Assembly: GCA_019638255.1 (NCBI GenBank)
Contig: JAHBUD010000001.1
Location: 992,001 to 1,056,000, forward strand
Direction of reading: 5' to 3'
Length of the DNA: 64,000 nucleotides
Source: Cyclobacteriaceae bacterium
GTDB lineage: Bacteria; Bacteroidota; Bacteroidia; Cytophagales; Cyclobacteriaceae
This document shows, piece by piece, positions 18,363-25,966 of the stretch. Both the position numbers and the translations under genes were made by a program. Each line of letters starts with the position of its first letter. The first letter of the stretch is position 1. The notes below the pieces were generated by a model that was not told the DNA's origin, did no database searches, and worked only from the letters and a program-made list of their open reading frames with translations.

Positions 18363-20573
18363 TTACATTCGCTCGATGTTTACAAGATCTGTCTGGGCAA
18401 AAGGCTGTGTAGTTAAACGTTTTCCAGTGGCTGAATATATGGCGTTGGCCAGTGCAGCTCCAATAGGGGGTAGGCCGGGTTCACCCAAACCTGTTGGATC
18501 AATTCCGTTCTCAACAAAGAAGCATTCAATTTCACGTGGTGCTTCGCTGTTTCTGATCAACTTATAATTGTGGAAGTTGCTTTGATCGGGTACACCTTCT
18601 TTGAAGGTCATTGCGCTGTACATGGCATGTCCGATGCCATCCACCACACAACCTTCTATTTGGTTGATGGCGCCTTCAGGATTTACCACAATGCCACAAT
18701 CGGCAGCGCACCAAACTTTTTGAATGAGCGGTTTGCCGTCTTTCATTTCAAGGTCAACCACCTGGGCTACGTAGGAATTATGGCAGAAGTACGCAGATAC
18801 ACCACGGCTCAATCCATTCTTCTGTCCGTTCCATCCCGATTTTTCGCGAATAAGTTTCAATACACCTGCATACCGTGCCGGGTCGTAATCGTTTCGCTCG
18901 CCCACCGGTTTGGTGGTAGCACGTTCAAGCAGTTCAAGCCTGAAATCAATGGGATCTTTACCGGCAGCTTCAGCTACTTCATCCAGGAAGCTCTGCTCGG
19001 CAACGGCTATAAAATTAGAGCGGGGTGCGCGCCATGCCCCGATAGTAATGTTAGATTCCAGGGAATGATTTTCAACCAGGTAGTTATCTACTGCACCTGC
19101 CGGAAATCGGTTGGCGAACACCGGACTTTCCAAAATACCAACACCACGAATTTTCAACCCGATCAGGTTATTATCCTTATCGAGTGCGGCTGAGTATTTT
19201 ACTTTGTAGGCTGGTCGGTAAGTGCCTTGTGTCATATCATCTTCACGGGTATATACCAGTTTCACCGGAGCATTTACCCGCTTTGAAATTACAGCAGCTT
19301 CCACACCAAAGTTTCCATAAAGTCTGCGGCCAAATCCACCGCCCTGCCGGGTCATATCAACCGTAACATTTTCTTCTGGCAGGTTTAATACGCGCGATAC
19401 AGATGTGCGCAGTGCTGCCGGAGTTTGAATAGGGCCGACCAGCTCTGCACGATCAGCGGTAACGTGCGCAAAGAAGTTCATGGGCTCCATGGTATTGTGC
19501 GCCAGGAAAGGTGCGCTGTAGGTGCGCTCCACTACTTTTGCTGCTTTCTTAAATGCTTCATCCGGATTTCCATCTTTTCGCGCAGGTGTTTCTGCTTTTT
19601 TATCGAGCAATGCAGACAGGGCTTGATCATATTCATCCGTATTCATTGGCTTTGAAGTGGTTTCCCACTCAACCTTCAACGCCTTTTTTGCTTTCATTAC
19701 TTCCCAGGTACTAGTACCAACTACTACCACCAATTCAGGGAAGGCGCTAACATCGGCCCACTGCCGCTCTACACCTTCGGGGAATGAGTTGATGATAAAC
19801 ACATCTTTAATACCCGGCATGGTGCGGGCTTCGCTATCAGCAACCGATTTAGGACGCATGCCAAAAGCCGGAGCGTGAACAACCATCGCGATAAGCATGC
19901 CGTCACGTTTGATATCAAGGCCAAAGATGGGCTCTCCTTTTATTACTTTTTTTCCATCGACATTTTTTGTTGGTCGGCCGATGAGCTTAAAATCTTTCGG
20001 ATCTTTTAGTTCAATTTCTTCCGGCATTTCCAGTGTAGCAGCTAGCGATGCCACCTCACCATAGCCAATGCTTTTGCCGGATGAATGTTTTATGGTGCTG
20101 TTCTCGGTGGTGAGTTCTGTTACCGGAACGTTCCATTGTTGTGCTGCTGCCTCCATGAGCATGCGCCTGGCGGTTGCCCCTGCTGTACGCAACGCTTTCC
20201 ATTCCTGCCGGATGGATTGACTTCCGCCAGCCACCTGACGATTAAATTTTTCTGAATTCAGTGGAGCTTGTTCTACAATCACCTTGCCCCAGTCAACATC
20301 CAGTTCTTCGGCAACAATCATCGGCATGGCAGTTTTTACATTCTGGCCGATTTCGGGATTTTGTGAGTAGATGGTAACGACTCCATTGTTTCCGATTTTC
20401 AGATAGGCATTGATATCAAACCAATTATCAGGTAATGCAAGTCCACCAAGCTTTTCATCTCCGGGCGAACAGGATGACATGAGCCAGTTAAAGCCGACTA
20501 CAAGTCCGCCACCGGCAGTCGCTGACACTTTGATAAAAGACCGTCTGTTATAGTGCGTTTTAATAATTTCCAT
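18363..20573 (-). CDS. Molybdopterin-binding subunit of a periplasmic xanthine-oxidase-family hydroxylase (IorB-like)
   Basis: 736 residues. The N-terminus has a twin-arginine signal (NRRSFIKVSATAGGG) before a short hydrophobic stretch. The rest is an IorB-like large subunit with Mo-cofactor loops (RQGGGFGRRLYG, GAWRAPRSNF) and the conserved catalytic Glu in GEPGLPPIGAALANA (about E698). Such enzymes hydroxylate aldehydes or N-heterocycles using water; the substrate cannot be read from the sequence. Pairs with the 2Fe-2S subunit 34 bp upstream. No FAD subunit is present, as expected for IorAB-type enzymes that feed a cytochrome. Confidence 0.92.
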   Translation of the reverse strand: MEIIKTHYNRRSFIKVSATAGGGLVVGFNWLMSSCSPGDEKLGGLALPDNWFDINAYLKIGNNGVVTIYSQNPEIGQNVKTAMPMIVAEELDVDWGKVIVEQAPLNSEKFNRQVAGGSQSIRQEWKALRTAGATARRMLMEAAAQQWNVPVTELTTENSTIKHSSGKSIGYGEVASLAATLEMPEEIELKDPKDFKLIGRPTKNVDGKKVIKGEPIFGLDIKRDGMLIAMVVHAPAFGMRPKSVADSEARTMPGIKDVFIINSFPEGVERQWADVSAFPELVVVVGTSTWEVMKAKKALKVEWETTSKPMNTDEYDQALSALLDKKAETPARKDGNPDEAFKKAAKVVERTYSAPFLAHNTMEPMNFFAHVTADRAELVGPIQTPAALRTSVSRVLNLPEENVTVDMTRQGGGFGRRLYGNFGVEAAVISKRVNAPVKLVYTREDDMTQGTYRPAYKVKYSAALDKDNNLIGLKIRGVGILESPVFANRFPAGAVDNYLVENHSLESNITIGAWRAPRSNFIAVAEQSFLDEVAEAAGKDPIDFRLELLERATTKPVGERNDYDPARYAGVLKLIREKSGWNGQKNGLSRGVSAYFCHNSYVAQVVDLEMKDGKPLIQKVWCAADCGIVVNPEGAINQIEGCVVDGIGHAMYSAMTFKEGVPDQSNFHNYKLIRNSEAPREIECFFVENGIDPTGLGEPGLPPIGAALANAIYSATGKRLTTQPFAQTDLVNIERM

Positions 20574-20607
20574 GATGTGTAGTTTAATGGTTTAGCCAGG
20601 GGAGAAA

Positions 20608-21066
20608 TTAACTCATTGCCGAAGCTTTTTTAATGGCCTCGCGAATGCGCATGTAGGTACCACAACGGCAGATGTTTCCATTCATAGCAGTAAAAATTTC
20701 CTCATCACTAGGCGCAGGATTTTTCTTGAGTAAGGCTGCTGCCGACATGATTTGACCTGACTGGCAATATCCACACTGCATCACATCGGCTTCTTCCCAG
20801 GCTTTTTGCACAGGATGGTCGCCTTTTTCAGAAAGGCCTTCGATGGTTACAACTTTTCCATCGGCTACTGCCGAAATCGGCAGGGCGCACGAGCGCACGG
20901 CTTCTCCGTTCAGGTGTACCGTGCATGCACCACACTGCGCAATGCCGCAGCCATATTTGGTTCCGGCCAGGTCGAGTGAATCACGCAGCACCCAGAGCAG
21001 TGGCGTGTCGGGTGAAACATCCACTTCGCGGGTTTTTCCATTAACGTGTAGTTTGAAAGTTGCCAT
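20608..21066 (-). CDS. 2Fe-2S subunit of the Mo hydroxylase (IorA-like)
   Basis: 152 residues. N-terminal plant-type ferredoxin cluster ligands C40, C45, C48 and C60 ([14 protein letters not shown]), and C-terminal cluster ligands C98, C101, C133 and C135 ([19 protein letters not shown]). Both clusters are intact. It has no signal peptide and is presumably exported as a complex with the Tat-bearing large subunit. First gene of the six-gene operon; I find no perfect promoter element in the 267 bp upstream. Confidence 0.94.
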   Translation of the reverse strand: MATFKLHVNGKTREVDVSPDTPLLWVLRDSLDLAGTKYGCGIAQCGACTVHLNGEAVRSCALPISAVADGKVVTIEGLSEKGDHPVQKAWEEADVMQCGYCQSGQIMSAAALLKKNPAPSDEEIFTAMNGNICRCGTYMRIREAIKKASAMS

Positions 21067-21333
21067 AAGCAGAAGGTTGTTTTAATTATTGTGAAAGGAA
21101 AACCAGTTCCAGGTTAAGACTAAAGCACGGTTAAATTACAACAGATAAAACAAATAGTTCAACCCGGTTGGGATTATTTGGGACTAGTGGGGATGAGCGG
21201 TTTATTCCTTTTGTATTATTCGAAAATCAGGCGTATTTGTCGCAGTATTTTTTTTATAATCAGATGGTTGCGACTGAAAGGGCAACTGTAGCTAAATAAA
21301 AGAAAAGGTGTTGCATGGCCAGAACAGAGCAAT

Positions 21334-21996
21334 TCAATTTGGTAGGGACTCCAGTCTGAGGCGCTGAATATCTTTAATCAACCGGTTCACATCTTCTTCC
21401 ACGGTGCCATCGTATTTTCCGCGTATCCTGCGGTGCTTATCGATTAGTAAAAATGCACCGCTGTGAATAAAGCCATCGGGTTCAGATTTATCAACCATGG
21501 CGGTAGCAAAGTAGCTCGTTTGTGCGATGTCGTAAATTTTATCTTGCTCACCGGTAACGAAATGCCACTTATCGCTGCTCACGCCCAGTCGATCGGCAAA
21601 ATCGTGAAGCAAGGCAATGGTATCGTGTTCCGGATCAATGGTATGCGAAAGTATTGCCACATCGGGCATATCCTGAATGACATTATACACCCGAAGCATT
21701 TGTGTTTTCATGACGGGGCAGATGGTGCGGCAGGAAGTAAAGAAAAAATCAGCTACATAAATTTTACCTGAAAAGGTTTCGTTTGTTACCATGCCACTAT
21801 CCTGATCGACAAACTCGAAGTACGCAATGGTATGATAAACGGTATCGATTACTTTTTTTCCGTCCACTTCTTTCGCAACAATTTCGCGGTAGCCCAGCAC
21901 AGGTAGTTTACCTTGATCTTTGTTTTTAGACCAACATCCCGGCAATAGAATAATTAGAGCAAGCGCTGGACGAGATAATTTATAAAATGAGAACAT
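21334..21996 (-). CDS. SCO1/SenC family copper/redox protein
   Basis: 220 residues from ATG 21996; the frame also opens at a TTG at 22017, but the later start puts a lipobox in place (LLPGC, Cys21). Thioredoxin-fold copper site: C89 and C93 in TSCRTICPVMKT, with the conserved His in IHSGAFLLID. SCO proteins deliver copper or act as thiol reductants for CuA of cytochrome oxidase in the periplasm. No oxidase genes are beside it. Separated by 267 bp from the Mo-hydroxylase operon, same strand. Confidence 0.92.
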   Translation of the reverse strand: MFSFYKLSRPALALIILLPGCWSKNKDQGKLPVLGYREIVAKEVDGKKVIDTVYHTIAYFEFVDQDSGMVTNETFSGKIYVADFFFTSCRTICPVMKTQMLRVYNVIQDMPDVAILSHTIDPEHDTIALLHDFADRLGVSSDKWHFVTGEQDKIYDIAQTSYFATAMVDKSEPDGFIHSGAFLLIDKHRRIRGKYDGTVEEDVNRLIKDIQRLRLESLPN

Positions 21997-22044
21997 TCTG
22001 AAAGTTATTTTTTGCAAAGTAAAACTTCTGATTAAAGGTAGTTT

Positions 22045-22791
22045 TTATTTTCTGAGGTTTCTGAAGATGAAATAGCCTACCTCCAAACTAAAAGAGTTAT
22101 TCATGCCGGTATCGGAAGGTATAAGTTTAATGAATCCGGTGTAACCCCGTGCTGAAGAATAAAAATTTTTGTATTCGGCACTCAACCCAAATACAAACCC
22201 GAAATCAAAATTGCTGAATTGGGTGGGGTTAAACCGGAAAATCTCCGGAGAGGTTGGGTATGTACCTTTAGTGTTTGATCCTGTTCGAAAAAGAAACCGC
22301 GAACCGAATAACAATCGCAGGTCGAACGACCGCAGTTCGGGGAGTTCATACGACAAGAATAATGGTATATCGATGTTATGGGTTGTAAATACAACATTGT
22401 AGGGAGTATGCTCAAAGCCCAGTTGGGCATACTTTAATCCAACATGCAGAAAAGCTTTGTCGAATACCGGAAAGAAATCTTCAGCACCGATGATGAAACC
22501 CGGTGTAAAGGACAATTCACGGAAATAGTTTGAATAGTACAGACTTGAATTTGTTACCCCTACCATAAAAGCAATATCATCGAAGGAGTAGGGAAGGTTA
22601 TTCCAATTTATCTGAAGCCCCTGTTTTCCAACTTTCGACTTGTCCTTGGTTTTACGAATGGTGTCGGTAGGTGTGATTTTTGTTTCTGATGCTAAAGTGT
22701 CAGCAACAGATTCTTCTTGCGCATTGACATGGCCAATCAGAAAAAAGAACAAACAAAAAATTAATATAAAACTGCAGTTCTTAAAAAGCAT
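22045..22791 (-). CDS. PorT-like small outer membrane beta-barrel protein
   Basis: 248 residues from ATG 22791, chosen because it begins a good signal peptide (ILIFCLFFFLIGHVNAQ); the frame is open to 22908. After an acidic linker, residues about 60-248 alternate like a small barrel (GLKYAQLGFEH, YFRELSFTPGFIIGAED), ending with an aromatic-rich stretch (EVGYFIFRNLRK). Resembles the PorT/outer-membrane beta-barrel group of Bacteroidota, with no firm assignment. 48 bp upstream of the SCO gene on the same strand, so possibly one unit. Confidence 0.65.
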   Translation of the reverse strand: MLFKNCSFILIFCLFFFLIGHVNAQEESVADTLASETKITPTDTIRKTKDKSKVGKQGLQINWNNLPYSFDDIAFMVGVTNSSLYYSNYFRELSFTPGFIIGAEDFFPVFDKAFLHVGLKYAQLGFEHTPYNVVFTTHNIDIPLFLSYELPELRSFDLRLLFGSRFLFRTGSNTKGTYPTSPEIFRFNPTQFSNFDFGFVFGLSAEYKNFYSSARGYTGFIKLIPSDTGMNNSFSLEVGYFIFRNLRK

Positions 22792-22990
22792 ATACGGATT
22801 ATTAATAGTCATTATCAACATGCTTTGCGCGACCAGACTTTTATCGCACGCAGAAGATAGTATGACATCAACTTTCAAAATTACGCACAGCAGCTTAAAC
22901 CTCTGCATGGTTGTGCGTTTAAATTAGAAAATTATAATGCAGACGCGTGTAGTTCATCAAATCAAACTTCACTTTAGTGCCCGTATCGCA

Positions 22991-22998
22991 TATATTTG
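22991..22998 (+). promoter_or_regulatory. -7 promoter element for the 23034 gene
   Basis: TATATTTG, an exact TAnnTTTG match 35 bp before ATG 23034. A 9-codon reading frame (MGVEFIMPS) starts 10 bp after the element and ends in a TGA that overlaps the ATG of the main gene. Confidence 0.65.
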
Positions 22999-23033
22999 CG
23001 CGATATTATGGGTGTTGAATTTATCATGCCATC

Positions 23034-25052
23034 ATGACGATTTTTAAATCGCATAGTTTCTTCTCTACAGTCATGCTGACGTTGCTCCCGGTATTGCTTC
23101 ATGCCCAGGAGTTGAAAACTTTTCGTGGAAAATATTCGCTAAACGGATCGACAACCGGTAATGCAACCTATACATATTATGTAATGCCCGATGGCGAACA
23201 TCAGCCTCACGGACGTTTCTCATTTACTTCGGATGTAATGCAGCAAGACGACCAAATTCGTCAATTGAATATTTCCGGAACCTATCGCAGGGGCAACAAA
23301 TCCGGTGACTGGTCATACGAAACGAGCAACTTCGTGATTAAATTCAAGCGTATAACAGGCACTTCTGCAGAGTCAATACTTGATGGCACTATTCACAAAC
23401 TGCGGGCAAAGTATAATGATGGGCTTGCCGATGGACGCTGGACATTGACTGTGCAGCGTGTAAAGGAAAGTAAGCCGGTGCCACCGCTTTCAACAGCAAG
23501 CATGAGTTTTGTGAACGGAAACCCAACGGATAAGTTTATTTTCAATGATCCGGTGAGCCATGCGCCTTTGCAAATTGAGGGTGGTTTTGATAAGAAGGGA
23601 TATTTTGATGGTCAATGGAAGATGATTTATACTCACGATGATGTTAAGTATGAGGAGAACCGTGAATATTTATCGGGCTTTCTTTTGACGTTGGCCTTGA
23701 AGCACAGGGATACTCAAGAAACTATTTACTCGATTTCATTTGATGATGTAAAATTTAAGCTTGACCAGATTGCTCAAAAACACGAAAATGCCCTGGGTTA
23801 TGGCGATCGGAAGTTTGGTGTATTGTTTAATGACGGGTATACAGAAAGTGATGAGAAAATAACGGCACAGCAAACTGGTAACCATGTGTTGCAGCTGGTG
23901 CTGAATAATTTTATTGATTCTTCCGGTATCTATTTTTCTATGCCCGGATTTACCCGTCCTGAAACCGGATTTACCCGAAGGTTTCAATACATCTATCCTG
24001 AAAAGGAAAATGAGTTGATTGAAATTCTGAATCCGATTATGGATAGAATGGAACATCAGTATGACTCTATCTGGAATGAGCCAGTGCTGCGACTCAATCA
24101 ACAGCGTTACGATACACTGGCTTATTATTCAACCCTGTTACGGCTGGGAATTGAAAAAATAGACGTTGTACGGGAAGTACTTGCGGAGGTTGAGTCAGGA
24201 AAATTTGATTACGAATTCAGGGATAACTTCTACCGGTTGGGAGTTCTGGGATTAGATGGAATTGATTCGGTAAAATTTTCCCATCGGGGGAGGTCGGTGG
24301 TTTGGATGCTGGAGCTTAACGATAAAGTAGTTTCGCCTGATAGCCTGGTGTTGAATTTATACCGCTACATCATTGGTCTGGATGCCTACATTTCAAAGTA
24401 TTATGATTTGGTAAGCCCCAGGCTTAACGAACTACTGCAAGAGAGCCGGCTTGCTAAATCAGATGAGACAATTATAAAATCGTTGGATACTCTTTTTATA
24501 ACCTATATCGGTGATCCATTACTTGTATACAATGAATCCGATGAAGTGCTTCGCAGCAAAAAGGATATTAACGATTTACAACTGGAAATATTCAAACGCT
24601 ATACGCGCAATATTTTGCAACGCAAAATGCAGGAATATGTAGACACCCAGGATTATAATTTGAGGTTGACACGCGGCACAGTGATTCTTGATATTATTCA
24701 TGCATTAATCGAAGTATATCCAAAACTGGAACGAATACCCCAATTGGAAGGCGAGCTTGACAAAGCATTTATCCGCTACACGCCCAACCCTTTTTTTCCC
24801 AGGGATCTTGAAACTCGCGTAAAAACCGGAATCTACAATAAGGGAGCTGAAGTGCTGTTGCCAAACATGATTGAAGAATTAAAGAAGACTTCAACCGCTG
24901 AGGACTTGCGGGATAAAGTTGAGGCGATCTTCCGCTTGGATGCCCGGTTGCGCGAGCTTGCAGAAGCCGATGATCAGGAAACCAATCGGTTAAACGCGAG
25001 AATAAGAAGAGAGAACCAGCCTGAACGTATACGAAGACTATTAGGAGTATAA
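23034..25052 (+). CDS. Unrecognised exported protein, 672 residues
   Basis: Not recognised. Signal peptide (MLTLLPVLLHAQ) then a beta-rich N-terminal third with repeating 'G.Y..G...G.W.Y' strands (ISGTYRRGNKSGDWSYE, DGTIHKLRAKYNDGLADG, EGGFDKKGYFDGQWKM) resembling MORN-type hairpins. The remaining 420 residues are helical and charged (ENELIEILNPIMDRMEHQYD, LQLEIFKRYTRNILQRKMQE) and end in an Arg-rich tail (RIRRENQPERIRRLLG). A DUF2490 gene follows after 15 bp, so the pair is likely co-transcribed. A periplasmic or outer-surface location is inferred from the signal peptide. Confidence 0.7.
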   Translation: MTIFKSHSFFSTVMLTLLPVLLHAQELKTFRGKYSLNGSTTGNATYTYYVMPDGEHQPHGRFSFTSDVMQQDDQIRQLNISGTYRRGNKSGDWSYETSNFVIKFKRITGTSAESILDGTIHKLRAKYNDGLADGRWTLTVQRVKESKPVPPLSTASMSFVNGNPTDKFIFNDPVSHAPLQIEGGFDKKGYFDGQWKMIYTHDDVKYEENREYLSGFLLTLALKHRDTQETIYSISFDDVKFKLDQIAQKHENALGYGDRKFGVLFNDGYTESDEKITAQQTGNHVLQLVLNNFIDSSGIYFSMPGFTRPETGFTRRFQYIYPEKENELIEILNPIMDRMEHQYDSIWNEPVLRLNQQRYDTLAYYSTLLRLGIEKIDVVREVLAEVESGKFDYEFRDNFYRLGVLGLDGIDSVKFSHRGRSVVWMLELNDKVVSPDSLVLNLYRYIIGLDAYISKYYDLVSPRLNELLQESRLAKSDETIIKSLDTLFITYIGDPLLVYNESDEVLRSKKDINDLQLEIFKRYTRNILQRKMQEYVDTQDYNLRLTRGTVILDIIHALIEVYPKLERIPQLEGELDKAFIRYTPNPFFPRDLETRVKTGIYNKGAEVLLPNMIEELKKTSTAEDLRDKVEAIFRLDARLRELAEADDQETNRLNARIRRENQPERIRRLLGV

Positions 25053-25067
25053 AAGAAATGCTAAAGA

Positions 25068-25865
25068 ATGATTTCACTGACTAAAACATCTCTTGTATTT
25101 TTTTTATGCCTGATGGCGGTTTCTGTTTACGGTCAGGTAGAACGTGACAGGTTGGATAATCGTGTGGTGTATTCAAAGTTTACCATTTATGACTTCTTTA
25201 AAGAAGGTAGCAAATGGGGATGGGATCTTGATGTGGTTAACCGAAGGCAATCAACGTTGGGGGAAAGAGGCTTTATTAATACCCTTGAAAATCCATTGCG
25301 TTTTAGCGTGCGTGCTTGGTTGGCCTATCAACCCACGAAGTATACCCGTATATCGTTTAACCCGATTGGTCTTTTTAATTCCGCTCCGCGGTATCCTCTC
25401 GAATCTGATCTGAATAGACCCTTTGAGCGGGAACTGCGCACTACATTGCAAATCAATCACTCTACGTACTTTAACCGTTTCAATTTTACACACCGATTGC
25501 GGTTTGAGTCGCGTTGGCGGGGTATTGACGATGAGGATGGTGCGGTACAGAATTGGCGGATACGCTACCGGATTCGTACCCGGATACCCCTCAATACAAA
25601 TTACTTCTATACCAACCGAACGATTTATATCTCGCAATACTCTGAGCTCCATGCCGAGTTTGGTAAGAATTACGGCTTAAATAACCTAAGCCAAAACCGA
25701 AATTACATTGGTTTGGGGGTTCGCTTCTGGGATTGGACCCGCGTTGAAGTGGGCTACATTTACCAGCTTAACGTTCGCAACAATGTAACACAGATTGATG
25801 TTACGCGAGGTCCTATGTTCTATCTGTTTATTGATTACTTGAGCAAACTCCGCTTAAGTAATTAA
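25068..25865 (+). CDS. DUF2490 family outer membrane protein
   Basis: 265 residues with signal peptide (LVFFLCLMAVSVYGQ). The mature part is a chain of amphipathic strands typical of DUF2490 (PF10677): TIYDFFKEGSKWGWDLDVVN, FNFTHRLRFESRW, WRIRYRIRTRIPL, NYIGLGVRFWDWTRVEVGYI. Probably an outer-membrane barrel of unknown role. Lies 15 bp after the 672-residue gene and 101 bp before the TonB receptor. Confidence 0.82.
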   Translation: MISLTKTSLVFFLCLMAVSVYGQVERDRLDNRVVYSKFTIYDFFKEGSKWGWDLDVVNRRQSTLGERGFINTLENPLRFSVRAWLAYQPTKYTRISFNPIGLFNSAPRYPLESDLNRPFERELRTTLQINHSTYFNRFNFTHRLRFESRWRGIDDEDGAVQNWRIRYRIRTRIPLNTNYFYTNRTIYISQYSELHAEFGKNYGLNNLSQNRNYIGLGVRFWDWTRVEVGYIYQLNVRNNVTQIDVTRGPMFYLFIDYLSKLRLSN

Positions 25866-25882
25866 AAAAATCACTTAACAAA

Positions 25883-25915
25883 TTTGGAGGGTAAGTCAGA
25901 TAATATGTAATCTTG
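25883..25915 (+). promoter_or_regulatory. Probable promoter of the TonB receptor gene
   Basis: TTTG (25883-25886), a 21-bp spacer and TAATCTTG (25908-25915), one mismatch from TAnnTTTG. It lies in the AT-rich 101 bp gap, 51 bp before the ATG. Confidence 0.45.
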
Positions 25916-25966
25916 TAAAATCTACTAAAACGATAGATAATATAGATTATTAAACTTAAAACCTCT

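Noticed and set aside
18570..19193. 207-residue open frame on the plus strand inside the IorB-like gene
   Set aside because: Antisense to a strongly conserved enzyme; no promoter, no recognisable motif, composition of a mirror frame.
21067..21333. Regulatory site or small RNA upstream of the Mo-hydroxylase operon
   Set aside because: No clear promoter, hairpin or riboswitch-like conserved motif could be recognised by eye.
22013..22020. TACTTTGC (minus strand) before the SCO gene as a promoter
   Set aside because: Spacing inside the element is one base short of consensus, no -33 element.
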